From the NCBI GenBank assembly GCA_033032865.1, contig JAWHQI010000166.1, positions 4,402,001 to 4,466,000 of the forward strand: a DNA stretch of 64,000 nucleotides. Direction: 5' to 3'. This stretch comes from Dactylorhiza incarnata. Its lineage: Eukaryota; Streptophyta; Magnoliopsida; Asparagales; Orchidaceae. The position numbers were made by a program, and so were the translations under genes. The notes under the pieces were generated by a model. It had not been told where the DNA came from. It ran no database searches and saw only the letters and a program-made list of their open reading frames with translations. Position 1 is the stretch's first letter. Each line of letters opens with the position of its first letter. Positions 10,645 through 23,000 of this stretch are shown piece by piece.

Positions 10645-12189
10645 GAAATATCTAGTTGCCCACCAAAATCACCTAGAGGGGGGTGAATAGGTGATAACAG
10701 CGTCTTTTGCGGAATTGAAAATCTTGAAAATAAAGAACGCACAAAATGCAAACCACAACCACAGACGACAAAGAAATTTATAGTGGTTCCCCGATCTTGG
10801 GTACTCCACTTGCCGGCCTCGCCAATCTAGCACCACAGCTAGACTTGACTACTTCACTAAATCTCGGATCAAGAACGATCCTACAAATCTCAGAGTCAAA
10901 ACTCTTACAACTCGGAGATCAATCTCCTACAAACTCAGAGAGAACCCTCTCTTACAACTCGGAGAACACCTCTCCTACAACTCGGAGAACAATCTCTCCT
11001 ACAATCAAATATAAAATTGATAATGAGATTATACTTATCAAATCACAAATAGATCTGAATAATTTGATGAAGATCTTCTTTTCTTCTTGCAACAGAGATG
11101 ACTTCGGCTTGATGTAGAAGATGAAGAATCGAAACGGCACAAATCAGATCTTCTAAGGTCTTGATCAATCCGATAGAATCAGAACGTGTAAGGCAATGAT
11201 CGATTGACCTTCCTCTTCCACTTGGAGACGATTTCAGATAACTCACGATTGAACTCCAACAAAGGCGATGCGCGGCACTTGACGACAATCTTGGATCAGA
11301 TTAGGGTTAGGAAAAATACGAACTCTGATCTTATGATTCTCAAAAACTTATTTTTTTCATTCTTAAGGAGCAATCATTATATAGATGACATCCTAACGAT
11401 TTAACCTTAAGACGAGGAAAGACGTCACGTCAATTTGACGGAAAGGACTTGTCGTCAAAACGGGAACACAAAGTTTTTCGAGAAATGATAGGACTAGACT
11501 TCTCGAGAATTCCAAGACTTCTCGAGAGAAACGACTAGTTCTCGAAAAACAGCTTTAGAAAGAGAGATCAAGGATTTATGACAGAACTTCTCGAGAGATA
11601 CAAGACTTCTCGAGAACAAAGAAAACTTCTCGAAAGCTTCAGAACAATTTCGAGAACAACCTTCAGAGAAAAAGATTTTTCGAAAGAACCAGAGAGTTCT
11701 CGAAAACAAGAATACTTCTCGAGAGAACAAAGACATCTCGAGAAATACAAGAAACTACTCGGAAATTACAACAACTTCTCGAGAAACATCTGAAACAACT
11801 CTTCTCGAAAAAGCATAAGGACTTTTCGAAAGCACAGAAAGACTTCTCGGAAAATCTCCTTACTTCTCGAAAAGTTTACTAAGAGAAATTTCTTCTTTTG
11901 TCTTCAGGCCAATGCTGCACACCTAAGCTTTGAACCTTTAATGTCTTGATCATAAAGTGTATTCCAATTGAGAGACCACACATGAGTCAACCCCATACCT
12001 CACACAATGAAGAATTACATTGCATGAGACTGTGCTTATTGACCCATTGTGACCTGACATTGGTCTACACTTAGCAAAGTGAACCTGCAAGAACATTACT
12101 GAAAAACAAATCAAATACACAAACAATTCAATCTTGGTTCAAAGTTGACTTTCTACAAATCAAGGCTATTGTGGATACAATACCCAACA
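10645..12189 (-). repeat. 3' LTR of B
   Basis: 1545 bp, TGAAATATC...ATACCCAACA on the plus strand. Minus-strand TATA (CATCTATATAATG) is at about 11376-11383. Just upstream in that direction lies the CTCGAG palindrome array. Confidence 0.93.
11470..11880 (-). promoter_or_regulatory. B U3 array of TTCTCGAGAA palindromes
   Basis: Seven exact CTCGAG cores, mostly as CTTCTCGAGA, plus about ten relatives such as TTCTCGAAAA and TTTTCGAAAG lie within about 400 bp, starting about 100 bp upstream of the LTR TATA box. The other LTR has the same array at 33767-34178. Confidence 0.75.
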
Positions 12190-12203
12190 ATCTCCCCCTA
12201 TTT
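12190..12203 (-). other. polypurine tract of B
   Basis: On the minus strand AAATAGGGGGAGATT directly abuts the 3' LTR. The core AGGGGGAG is shared with S1 and S2. Confidence 0.8.
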
Positions 12204-12436
12204 GTAGAAGTCAGAACCCTTCTTACCAAGATGAATTGTAGCCATATTAAATATAAAAAGAACATACTAGAAAGAACATTAAGAGCAATATCTAAATATA
12301 AGAACATGATTGTCACATCAGAATCAAAAACTATATTTAGATTTAAGATTGTCTAATGAATTAAAGTTCACACAAGCATATGACAAATAGAATTTGATGA
12401 TCTTCAACCTCTGGCATTGTCTCTTCTTTTCTGTTC

Positions 12437-14761
12437 CTATCTTTTGAAGTATGCAAAAGGTTTAGGATGGTACTTTGGAGGAGCTGGAGGAGCTGTAGGA
12501 TCATTGTACTTATATATCCTGTAATGTAATCTCCTTTTGGTCTTGCTGGTTTGATAAAGTTTCCATTCAGAAGAGCTGTAATAGTCTTGAACTTGCATTC
12601 CTCCTTCTTCAACTAATCTGAGTGAATCAAGAATGATAGCCTTTGAAATAGGACTCCAAATCTCTGGATAATTCACAGGATCAGTAGCAGCAGCTTTGCC
12701 AGAGCCTGCTGAACTAGATTCAGGAACTGATCTCTTAGCAAAGGGTCCTTCACCATATTTTCTTTTCCTTGAACCTTGCTTAGAAGAAGCAACTTCTACA
12801 TCAGAATACACATCTTGTCTTGGAGAGAACTGAGGAGGCTCATACTGAGGAGGGGGAACAGCAGGGTCAATGCCCAAATCTGGAAAAATCTCACTATGAA
12901 GCCAAGTGGTAGACCTTTGTGTGAATTCTTTGATATCAGCTACCTGCTTCTGGACTCCCTGAGACAGTTGATCAAACTTCTCACTCATATGATTATGAAA
13001 TGCAAATAAATTCTCATCAATTGAACCTATCAACTTGTCCTCCCCCTTTCTGACTTCTACAGAGAGGGTTTGGAGAATAGACTCCTTAAATTGGCCAACT
13101 TCATCAATAACTTTGAAAGTATTATCTTCAGCCTTTGAAGCCATGTTTTCTTGAGTTTTTCTTACTTGAATAACTTCAGCTAGCACTGTGGCTACACCCT
13201 CTATGGTGTGATCAATAGCCTTTCCTCCCTGAATAACAACCTCTTTTAGTTGATCTGAACTGGTTTTGAATTCTTTCAACTTCTTTGACATTTCCTTTTC
13301 AACATCAGATATTCTTGCATGAACTTCTTTGAAGGAGTAATCTATTTTGGCACTTTGTCTTTGAAGCATGAGTTCAATTTTACCAAGAATTGTTTGTTCA
13401 TCAAAAAGAGATGGAGGAGGAGGGATTGGCAGAGCTTCTTCTGGTAGATCTTCAAGAACAACTGAACTGTGGAGCTTCACAGGAGATAAACCAACAAACC
13501 TTTCCTGAGCATCCTTGTTTGTGTCTAAACAAGGCTCTTGCTCCCCCTCAACATGTACTGGAGGAGGAGATGAATCAAGTACTGAAGCATCATTTTGATC
13601 TTGAGTAAAATCAAAGTCTGCTCCTAACCCACCCATGTGGTCACTTGTGCTAAGCACATCATCAGCACCTTTAAGAATTTCACCTACCACATCTGCTATG
13701 GTGGAATCAATTCTGTCTTCATCAAAAGCTGGAGGAGGTGAGAAATGATCCCCTTGATCTTGTGAAAGAACAGTAGTTTCCATAGGAGTAACTGACAAGA
13801 CTTGATCATCTGGGATTGATGGAGTTTTGGAAGGAGCTAGATCTGAAAGAACTTGTTCTAAAGGATCCTGAGCTGATGGAGAAAGAACTGTGTTTGGTGA
13901 AGGAGGGAGACTTGGTTCTGCTGAAGGAATGGTGTCTTGTGGAGCAGGAGATGGAGATGGAACTGAGCTTTGTTGCTGAACTGGTGGTGGAGCTGGAACT
14001 TCATACTCTGTAACAGATTGAGCTAGAGAAATGGGCTCCCCCTGGAGACCTGTATCTGCAGTTGGCTTAGTTATCCTGATATTCCACCTCTTCATTGTGA
14101 CAACATCTACCTTCTTCAAATGATGAATAATAACTCCTTTGGACATGTCAAACACAACTGGATCAAGCTGATTTAAATAGAGTGACAGGATCCTTGCAAA
14201 ATTGGGACTAGTTATACTTTCTTTGATCTTGTTGAATAGGAAATCTGCCCAACTAAATCTTTTTCCACAAACCACCATTGCTACTAAACTGAAAACATCT
14301 GAAGAGACATGACCCAGGCTGCCAGTATGACATAGTAAGACCTTTGAAATAATGTCCACTATCAATTTTCCAACATCGCTCATCTTTTGTCTACGAATGG
14401 TTGATGTTCCTTTATCTAATCCACAAAAGATTAGGGCATGAGCCCAATCCTCATTACTTAGAGTATCCTCATTTTCTTCCAATGGAACTTTCAAATACTT
14501 GGAAAGAGATTTTGGATTCAACTTAATTTTGAAATTTCCAACCATTGATTTCATCCTATTTCCGTTTTTGTGAACTTTTACATTGATAAACAGATCCTCT
14601 ACCTCTTGAAATAGAATTCGACATTGATGTTCTAGTACGAATGACAGTCCTGCTGCGTCTAAAAGATAAAAGAGGTTTTGAAACTCATCTGAGATTGACT
14701 GGAGACCTTCTCGCACGAGTTCACTGCCGACTCCAATCTTAGGTTTTCCTGAAGGAGCCAT
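12437..14761 (-). CDS. B extra ORF downstream of pol (774 aa, function unknown)
   Basis: An intact frame opens at an ATG (MAPSGKPKIGVGSELVREG) on the same strand as pol. Residues about 1-235 look globular with helical, hydrophobic stretches. About 240-430 is a Pro/Ser/Asp/Glu-rich linker. About 440-600 is rich in heptad-like charged helices (e.g. KEVHARISDVEKEMSKKLKE), probably coiled coil. Near residue 690 is a basic cluster, GSRKRKYGEG, and the C-terminus is Pro/Tyr-rich. I see no signal peptide or clear transmembrane helix, so it is not an obvious envelope protein. Sireviruses often carry an env-like gene here, and other plant elements carry unrelated extra ORFs. A private promoter region lies just upstream. 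Confidence 0.75.
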   Translation of the reverse strand: MAPSGKPKIGVGSELVREGLQSISDEFQNLFYLLDAAGLSFVLEHQCRILFQEVEDLFINVKVHKNGNRMKSMVGNFKIKLNPKSLSKYLKVPLEENEDTLSNEDWAHALIFCGLDKGTSTIRRQKMSDVGKLIVDIISKVLLCHTGSLGHVSSDVFSLVAMVVCGKRFSWADFLFNKIKESITSPNFARILSLYLNQLDPVVFDMSKGVIIHHLKKVDVVTMKRWNIRITKPTADTGLQGEPISLAQSVTEYEVPAPPPVQQQSSVPSPSPAPQDTIPSAEPSLPPSPNTVLSPSAQDPLEQVLSDLAPSKTPSIPDDQVLSVTPMETTVLSQDQGDHFSPPPAFDEDRIDSTIADVVGEILKGADDVLSTSDHMGGLGADFDFTQDQNDASVLDSSPPPVHVEGEQEPCLDTNKDAQERFVGLSPVKLHSSVVLEDLPEEALPIPPPPSLFDEQTILGKIELMLQRQSAKIDYSFKEVHARISDVEKEMSKKLKEFKTSSDQLKEVVIQGGKAIDHTIEGVATVLAEVIQVRKTQENMASKAEDNTFKVIDEVGQFKESILQTLSVEVRKGEDKLIGSIDENLFAFHNHMSEKFDQLSQGVQKQVADIKEFTQRSTTWLHSEIFPDLGIDPAVPPPQYEPPQFSPRQDVYSDVEVASSKQGSRKRKYGEGPFAKRSVPESSSAGSGKAAATDPVNYPEIWSPISKAIILDSLRLVEEGGMQVQDYYSSSEWKLYQTSKTKRRLHYRIYKYNDPTAPPAPPKYHPKPFAYFKR

Positions 14762-14867
14762 TGATCGAGAGGAGAACTTGAAATGAGGGCTGGCACTAGA
14801 GAAGATCCTTCTGAGGGCGAACTGGAACGTCGATTTTGCGTAAGAGGAGATGAACCGACGACACTTT

Positions 14868-15260
14868 TCGAGAGGAAATGGAAGTACTTCGCATGACCTC
14901 TTAATTCATTTCGAGACTCTATTTATAGTGTGATTCTGATGTGACAATTAATTTGGTTTTAATTAAGTTAAAGAAAATAAAGTTCACGCGTACCTGGCTC
15001 TTCGTATTCTCGAAAATTGAAATTAATGATTTCGAAAAGTATAAGATATTTCTCGAGAGGTTGTTAAAGTTCTCGAGAAGTCTCTGAACTTTGCCGATCT
15101 TCTTCCGAAAGATAATTAAAGTTCTCGAGGGATAACCCATTTCTCGAGAAGTGTGAATTCATTTTTCGAGAGATGATGTCAAATTTTTCGAAATATTTTA
15201 TCTTCAAACAACAGCAAGTCATTTCTCGAGATATTAACTTCATTTCTCGAGAAGTTTAGT
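14868..15260 (-). promoter_or_regulatory. internal promoter of B extra ORF
   Basis: The minus strand has CACTATAAATAGAG (TATA at 14920-14927), about 160 bp before the ORF start. Upstream in that direction (15010-15255) are about six CTCGAG cores plus TTCTCGAAAA and TTTCGAAAAG variants, the motif set found upstream of the LTR TATA box. It sits between the pol stop (15347) and the ORF and would give a separate transcript. Confidence 0.7.
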
Positions 15261-15346
15261 AATGACTTGGATTTTCCTTCTTTAATTTTTCTTGTTTCCA
15301 AATGATAATCATGTGCTATCTTCTTCCCTTTTCCTTTGTTTGATCA

Positions 15347-17227
15347 TTATTCCATGTTGAGCATTCCAAGTTCCGTCTTGAAGAAAGAGAACTTAGTCTC
15401 ATCCAGCGGCTTCGTGAATATATCTGCAACTTGCTTATCCGTGGGGACATAACTCAGATTGATGTCACCCTTCTCCACATGCTCCCGGATAAAGTGATAT
15501 CGTAGCTCGATGTGCTTTGTCCGACTGTGAGAGACTGGATTATTTGCGATAGCAATTGCACTGGAAGAGTCGCAAAACATTGGAATATTCTTGATCTTCA
15601 TATTGTAGTCTTGAAGCTGGTTCCTGATCCATAGAAGTTGTGCGCAACAACTGCCTGCAGAAATATATTCTGACTCGGCGGTTGAAATTGCAACACAATT
15701 CTGCTTCTTGCTACTCCAGGAAATAAGTCTTCTTCCGAGAAATTGGCATGTTCCGGAAGTGCTTTTCCTGTCGTCTCTGCTACCTGCAAAATCTGCATCT
15801 GAATAGCCTATTAGTTCGCTATCATTACTTCTTGGGTACCATAAGCCAAGATTTGGTGTGCCCTTAAGATATCTCAAAATTCGCTTTGCAGCTGTATAGT
15901 GAGATTCCTTAGAGTTCACCTGATATCTAGCACATACACATGTGGAAAACATTATGTCAGGTCTACTGGCAGTAAGGTAGAGCAAAGAGCCAATTATGCT
16001 TCTGTATTTAGTTTCATCAAAAGGTTTCCCTTTCTCGTCCTTGTCCAGAGACATAGCTGAGCTCATTGGAGTCCTCATAGAGGTTGCATTCTCCATTCCA
16101 AATTTCTTAATTAACTCCTTGGTGAATTTTGTCTGTGAGATGAAAATTCCATCTTCAGATTGTTTCACTTGAAGTCCTAAGAAATATTTCAGCTCGCCCA
16201 TACTGCTCATTTCAAACTTTCCCTGCATAAGTTTTGAAAACTTTTTGCAAAGATTGTCGTCCGTAGAGCCAAAAATAATGTCATCAACATAGATTTGCAC
16301 TAGCAAAATCTTGCCTTTTACTTCCCTAAGAAATAATGTCTTATCTATCTTTCCTCTTGTGAACTTGTTCTCAAGAAGGAAGTTAGACAGCGTCTCATAC
16401 CAAGCTCGAGGAGCTTGTTTTAAACCATATAAAGCTTTCTGAAGTAAATAAACATAATTAGGAAAGTCTGGATTGATAAAACCTGGAGGTTGTTCCACGT
16501 ATACTTCTTCTTTGATATTTCCGTTGAGGAATGCTGACTTGACGTCCATTTGGTATACGGTGAAACCCTTGTATGCAGCAAAGGCTAAGAACATTCTGAT
16601 CGCTTCAAGTCTTGCTACTGGAGCATAAGTTTGATCGAAGTCGATCCCTTCTTCCTGTCTATAGCCTTTTGCTACAAGTCTTGCTTTATTCTTGATGATT
16701 GTTCCATCTTCGTCCAACTTGTTTCTGTACACCCACTTTGTTCCAATTATGTTCTTATCCTTAGGCTTTGGAACAAGTGTCCAGACCTTGCAACGCTTGA
16801 ATTGGTTTAATTCTTCTTCCATTGCAATAATCCAGTATGGGTCTTCATTTGCTTCTTGAAATTTCTTTGGTTCTACCTGTGAAAGAAAGCTCAAGTGCAA
16901 ATTTTCGTTAGTAGTACCTCTTCTAGTTCTAATACCTTCATGAGGATCTCCTATGATTTGATTAATAGGGTGATCCCTCATGTGTCTGAATTCAAGATTC
17001 CTCGCATCGCTTGGAACAACGGGAACTACTTCTTCTTCAACTGGAACAAATTCTCCTACTGGAGTTGGCTCTTCATCATGGTGATCTTCCTCTTCAGCTA
17101 AGGGTAGAGGAGAGATTTTGACGAAGGTTTGAGCGTCGTCTTTAACTGGCTTATGCAAGTGTGTATCTTGCAACTTTGAACCTGCAACTTCAGTAGAAGA
17201 ACTAGAAAAGCTGCTTTGAAGCATGCT
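15347..17227 (-). CDS. B pol, C-terminal part: reverse transcriptase and RNase H
   Basis: About 625 residues. The Copia RT starts at [18 protein letters not shown] and contains GTKWVYRNK, the [10 protein letters not shown] motif, [10 protein letters not shown] and the catalytic YVDDIIFGS. RNase H follows, with [18 protein letters not shown], the STAESEYI motif and [13 protein letters not shown]. The frame ends with the usual Copia C-terminus ([16 protein letters not shown]...LGM). The 5' end is cut by C at the duplication ATGCT, and the frame is continuous with the integrase part at 29238 once C and one duplication are discounted. All catalytic motifs are present. Confidence 0.93.
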   Translation of the reverse strand, partial: SMLQSSFSSSSTEVAGSKLQDTHLHKPVKDDAQTFVKISPLPLAEEEDHHDEEPTPVGEFVPVEEEVVPVVPSDARNLEFRHMRDHPINQIIGDPHEGIRTRRGTTNENLHLSFLSQVEPKKFQEANEDPYWIIAMEEELNQFKRCKVWTLVPKPKDKNIIGTKWVYRNKLDEDGTIIKNKARLVAKGYRQEEGIDFDQTYAPVARLEAIRMFLAFAAYKGFTVYQMDVKSAFLNGNIKEEVYVEQPPGFINPDFPNYVYLLQKALYGLKQAPRAWYETLSNFLLENKFTRGKIDKTLFLREVKGKILLVQIYVDDIIFGSTDDNLCKKFSKLMQGKFEMSSMGELKYFLGLQVKQSEDGIFISQTKFTKELIKKFGMENATSMRTPMSSAMSLDKDEKGKPFDETKYRSIIGSLLYLTASRPDIMFSTCVCARYQVNSKESHYTAAKRILRYLKGTPNLGLWYPRSNDSELIGYSDADFAGSRDDRKSTSGTCQFLGRRLISWSSKKQNCVAISTAESEYISAGSCCAQLLWIRNQLQDYNMKIKNIPMFCDSSSAIAIANNPVSHSRTKHIELRYHFIREHVEKGDINLSYVPTDKQVADIFTKPLDETKFSFFKTELGMLNME

Positions 17228-17389
17228 TGATAAGTAATAAAATATATATATTTTTGGTATAAGTATTAGTATAGTTTTAATTAATATTGTGAATTTTCTA
17301 TGTAAATTAATGAATAAATTGCTTCTTTATTATTTCTGGTTTCTAACTTAGTTTTATTTTTGTTTTTGCAATTTTTTGCAAAATTTTCA

Positions 17390-17901
17390 CAGGTCACGCC
17401 CTCAGACACGCCCGTGACCAAGGGCGTGTAATTTTAAAGATCAAATATCAACGGGACGGCTCAATTCAGATCAAATCCCGACAAATCGCTCAAGTCACGC
17501 CCGAGGTCACGCCCGTGACCAAGGGCGTGTAATTTTAAAAGCCAAATTTCCAGCTGGCAGCTGTTTTCAGGTGAAATCTCGAAGAGTTGATCAAGTCACG
17601 CCCGTGACTCTACAAGTCACGCCCGTGTTCCAGCAGAGTCACGCCCGTGAGCCGCCAGCGTGTCACGTCTCGAAGCCGCACCCATGCTGCCGACATCAGC
17701 CAGCCATAGTCACGCCCGTGACTCACCAAGTCACGCCCGTGACATACCAAGTCACGCCCGTGTGCAGCCATGTTTGACGGCCAGACCTTCCAGAAGGCGG
17801 CGAATACAGCCGAGCAAATGTCACGCCCTAAGTCACGGCCGTGACATTCAAGTCACGCCCGTGACCTAGGGCGTGTAAAACTCAAATTTTCCCTATAAAT
17901 A
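17390..17901 (+). promoter_or_regulatory. C U3 promoter: GTCACGCCCGTGAC cluster and TATA box
   Basis: About ten copies of CACGCCCGTG, most as the 14-bp near-palindrome GTCACGCCCGTGAC, lie between 17405 and 17875. Several are paired with GGGCGTGT in the opposite sense. TATAAATA at 17894 follows the last copy by about 20 bp. The region is far more GC-rich than the rest of the LTR. Confidence 0.7.
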
Positions 17902-18390
17902 GAGGGGCTCGGCTGAAGTTATTTTCATCCAAATTTTGAGTGGTTTTTGTTGTATTGTGAGTTCTTTTGAGTGATTGTGAGCTTCTCTTCTGCATTTCAG
18001 TTTAAGTTCGTTTGTAGTTTTTTTTTCGTCTTCCTAGTCTAGTTGTAATGCTGATTTCAGAAATAAAATGATGTTTTTCTCATTTGGATCATCTTCTTTT
18101 TATTAATGTTAGTGTGTGTGCGTGTATGAGTTTAGCTTTATTGCTTTCATAATTTAGTTTTATTGCTTTTATAGTTAGTTTTATTGCTTTCATAATCTAG
18201 GTTTACTGTTTTCATAGCTTAGATTTACAAGCTTTCATAAAATAGTCTTATCGTTTTCTTTTTCGCCTTATTTTATCGCTTTCATTTTAAACGCTTTCTT
18301 TTTCAGTTTCTTTTAGAGTGTGTGCGTGTATGAGATAGTATTTTCCTTTTTTGTAGCTTAGTTTTTATTTCAGTCTTTATATAACTGCTA

Positions 18391-18696
18391 TATACCACCC
18401 CCTTCTCAAATAAGAGGCTAATTTACTTTAGCACTTATTTAAGTCGGTTGGGATGGATATTATTTCTGCACCTTTATAAGTCTTTTCATTTCTATACCAC
18501 CCCCTTCTCAAATAAGAGGCTAATTTACTTTAGCACTTATTTCAGTCGGTTGGGATGGATATTATTTCTGCACCTTTATAAGTCTTTTCATTTCTATACC
18601 ACCCCCTTCTTAAATAAGAGGCTAAGAACTTTTTAGCACTTGTTTAAGGTGGTTGGGACGGATATTATTACTGTTTTTATATAAGTCTTTTTATTT
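18391..18696 (+). repeat. three 102-bp tandem repeats in C LTR
   Basis: Units begin TATACCACCCCCTTCT at 18391, 18493 and 18595. The same array is in the 3' LTR at 27839-28144. Confidence 0.9.
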
Positions 18697-19795
18697 CCTT
18701 TTTATCCGCTTATATCCGCTTTAATTATCAAACATGTATTTTTCAACCGATAATGCCGTCTCCATTCCGATGAGTGGCTAATTTTCTTTAGCGCACGACG
18801 TCGAAGAGCATTGGGACACAAAAATGGTTTTTCTATAAAAATTAAAACATCTCTTTCTAAAATAATTAACGCTTAAGGTTTACCCGAGAGTCACGTTGAG
18901 TGGAGCCACATAATCGATGTGTGGTTTTCATTTCCGTTTTCATACCTAGTTAGCCGAGAGGCTCGTGTGTACGGACTGATCACTCACGGGTAAAGAGAAG
19001 TGCGCTCTACCCTCGAGAGAGGACGAGGTAACTCTTCCGAATTGGAAATAAAAACCCAATAGCGGGGTTCGTATCATAAAGCGAGTATTAAGAACATTCG
19101 ATTGTAGAACGAGAGTTCGGTCGAATATTCATAATCTCAGGTGGGCGTACCCTCGAGAGAGGAGCGTTCATAATTATGGAACCTCCACGGCCAAGTCATC
19201 TTAATATTTTGAAAAGTCATCACTTTTAATTCTACGAAAAATCTATTTTCGTCTCAAGGTAATTCGACGTCGCGCGCTATATTTCTCATCACTTAGAACT
19301 CTAGTAAATCGCTTAAATCATCTTTCGCATTTTATCATTTAGAACTCTAGTTAAATCAACTAAAAATATTATTCCGATAAAATAATAGTTCGTCCCTCGA
19401 AGTAGCATAATCAACACGACCCACGGAAATATACGATCCCGATATTTTCTAAAAATATCCTGTATTACTTGCGATAAGGTATACTTGCCTTTATCAAATG
19501 ATTAATTTGGACTAAAAATTCAAACACAGCTTTTCAAACTCATTTAGTGCAAAACTCTCCTTTTCTACTATTCAATTCAATAGAATTCGGCATTGTAGCC
19601 GAAGCGTAATTGTCAATATTCCGAAAGAAGAAAAAGATCGTTACTTCTATCCTTCGATAGGATAACGGTTAATTTCTCAAAGTAGGAGTACTTGCGAGAC
19701 TCTTCGAAAATATCCGCCAATTCTAAACTCTTAATATAAAGGTTATCTTTTATTTATAAAACAAAAAGAAGAAGCCCAAGTAATCACCAAGTTTT

Positions 19796-19812
19796 TGGCG
19801 CCGTTGCCGGGG
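19796..19812 (+). other. C primer-binding site (tRNA-Asp)
   Basis: TGGCGCCGTTGCCGGGG is complementary to the 3' end of plant tRNA-Asp, the primer used by Athila-type elements. It lies 6 bp after the LTR. Confidence 0.9.
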
Positions 19813-20014
19813 ACCTTTGTGTTGTTATTTGAAAGTAGGAACTGCTATTAATTTTATTCCTTATCTATATATTACAAAAAAAAAAGGCACAAAAAAAAAG
19901 AGGTTACAAAACTAATAAAAAAAAAATTTATATAAATATAAAAACTTATATTATATTAAAAAAAATATATAATAATAATAAAACAGAAAATCCAAAAATA
20001 TTATTTTTTAGTTT

Positions 20015-23000
20015 ATGACCCGAGGAAACTCCTCGGACGATTCGACTATTCCTTTTGACCCCGAAATCGAGCGCACTCTTCGTGAGCGCATCCGATCTCG
20101 TGATCAAAACTTACTCGAAACCCCCGAAGAGTCAATCAGAGATACTGTAAATATGGGCGATCCAATTCCAAATGCGGCCCCGGCCCGGACCATGGCATAT
20201 TATGCCCGGCCGAATTTGGAAGATACAGGATCCAGTATTACTCGCCCGACAGTTAATAATAATAATTTTGAAATAAAATCCAGCATAATTCAAATGGTAC
20301 AACAGTCGATTCAGTTCGACGGTTTGCCAGATGAGGACCCAAATCAGCACCTTTCAAACTTTTTAGAAATATGCGACACCTTTAAAATTAATGGCGTCAC
20401 TGATGACGCCATTCGTTTACGCTTATTTCCATTTTCGCTACGGTCAAAGGCCAAATCATGGTTGACTTCTCTTCCGAGAGGGTCCATAACCACGTGGGCC
20501 CAATTGACGGAATTTTTCTTAACTAAGTATTTTCCTCCGTCAAAAACCGCAAAACTACGCACGGATATCACATCCTTTGTGCAATTCGATTCCGAGTCTC
20601 TTTATGAGACTTGGGAGCGTTTTAAGGAATATTTGCGTAGGTGTCCTCATCACGCGCTACCAACTTGGCTACAGGTCCAAACGTTTTATAATGGTTTAAA
20701 TTTTTCTACACGGCAGATGATTGATGCGGCTTCCGGGGGAACGTTAAACAACAAAACCCCAGAGACCGCTCAAGCTCTGATCGACGAAATGGCCATGAAT
20801 GCGTACCAATGGAACGTGCCAAGGTCGCGTCCTACTAAACCGGCTGGTCTTTTTGAAGTGGACGCCACTACTTTCTTAGCCTCACAGGTAGAGCGGCTAA
20901 GTAAGCAGGTGGCGGAGATGACTGTTTCCTCCTCCACTCCCGCTTGGAATAATAATAATAATAATAATAACGTAATCGAAGAATCGGTGGATTACCTCGG
21001 TAATCCGGTTAGGCCCCCCTTCAACCCTAATAACAACCCGTATAGTAATACTTATAATCTAGGTTGGAGGAGCCACCCTAATTTCTCCTGGAGCAATCCT
21101 AACAATGCTCAGAGGCCCCCAAATATGAATCCTCAGGGATTTCCGCAAGGATTTCCGCAGGGATTCCAGCCTCCTCCTCCAAAACCTTCGCCGCTCGAAG
21201 ATATTTTGTCTAAATACATCGCGTCCAACGATTCAAATATCCGGAATCTTACCGGATCGATTAAAAGCTTGGAAAACCAGGTTGGACAACTTGCAAAGAT
21301 GGTCTCCGAGCGGCCATACGGAGCTTTACCAGGGAATACAGAGCCAAACCCAAGGGAAAATGCCAACGCTATAACCCTTCGAAGCGGCAAGGAGGTCGTC
21401 TCCCCATTGCGGGTTGAGCCTAAGGTATGCATTTCGCCTCTGACCCCTCCACCCTCTTCTTCGATTCTAATTGCTCCAGCTTCTCCGGTTGTGCCAAATG
21501 TTTCGAGTCCTCGAATTCCTTACCCGTCTAAAATTAATAAAGAGAAGGAGGACGAAAATTATCAAAAATTTTTGCGTATTTTAAAACAAATTCAAATAAA
21601 CGTCCCCTTCTGCGAGGCACTCTCCCAAATGCCGAAATATGCGAAATATCTTAAAGAGTTGCTTTCTAATAAAAAGCGACTCGAGGATGTTTCGCGTGTT
21701 TCCCTTAATGCGGAATGTTCGGCTGTTCTCCTTAACAAATTGCCGCCAAAACTAAACGACCCGGGACGGTTCTCCATCCCGTGTCTCTTTGGCAATATGT
21801 TAATAAAGTACGCTCTTGCAGACTTAGGCGCCAGCATCAATTTGATGCCTTTTTCTCTTTTCAAAAAACTCAATTTAGGCGTCCCGAGTCCGACAAAAAT
21901 GAGCATCCAACTCGCGGATCGCTCGGTAAAGTACCCAATCGGGGTAGCGGAAGATGTTCTGGTCATGGTTGACAAGTTTATCTTCCCGGTAGACTTTGTC
22001 ATCCTGGACATAGAGGAGGACGTCGAGGTACCCATCATCCTCGGTCGCCCCTTTCTCGCAACCTCCCGTGCGTTAATCGATGTCAGTAACGGTCGCCTCC
22101 TCCTTCGAGTTGGAGACGACGAAGTTACTTTACATATCAACCCCTCCATGCGGAACTCACTATCGAATGATGATTCCTGTTTCAATTTGGAATCCGCGTT
22201 TGTGGACGAGTGTTCTTCTCTTTCAGAATTGCTATCCTTAATGATAGACGATTCGGATCTGGCGAATCAACCTCCTTTAGAAGAATTACCGCCAGATTCG
22301 CCTTTCGAGCCTTTCGACTCGAAAGATTTAAAAATCTCCACTTCCTACGAAGAACCTCCGGTCTTGGAGCTTAAGCAACTCCCCGACCATCTAAAATATG
22401 CTTTTCTAGCCGCGAACTTAAAGCTTCCGGTTATAATATCTTCTACTTTAACTGATTCAGAAACATCCGAATTGGTTGAAGTTTTATCTAAACATCGCCG
22501 TGCAATTGCATGGCAAATTTCCGATATCAGGGGAATTAACCCCTCATTCTGCTCCCACAAAATTTTTCTCGAAGAAAACCCCCGCAAAACAATTCAGCCT
22601 CAACGACGACTTAACCCGAACATGCGGGAAGTCGTTAAGACTGAAATTATTAAACTCCTTGATGCGGGGATTATCTATCCTATTTCCGACAGTACGTGGG
22701 TAAGCCCCGTACAAGTCGTCCCGAAAAAGGGCGGTATAACGGTCGTGGCAAACACGAATAACGAATTAATCCCAACTCGTACTGTTACGGGTTGGAGGGT
22801 GTGCATCGACTACAGAAAACTAAACGATGCCACCAGAAAAGACCACTTTCCGTTACCGTTTATTGATCAAATCTTAGAGCGTCTCTCCGGTCACCCTTTT
22901 TATTGCTTCCTTGATGGTCTCTCGGGATTTTTCCAAATCCCTATTTCACCCGAGGACCAAGAAAAAACGACTTTTACTTGCCCTTTCGGCACCTTCGCAT

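Larger units (their letters stand above)
17228..19789 (+). repeat. 5' LTR of C
   Basis: TGATAAGTAATAAAA...AAGTAATCACCA. U3 is short (about 670 bp to the TATA box) with a cluster of palindromes. The long remainder contains three 102-bp repeats. Confidence 0.95.

Noticed and set aside
17571..17869. Short ORFs full of HARD/VTPV repeats, present twice (also 27019-27317)
   Set aside because: They are translations of the promoter palindromes in both C LTRs, upstream of the TATA box. Not genes.
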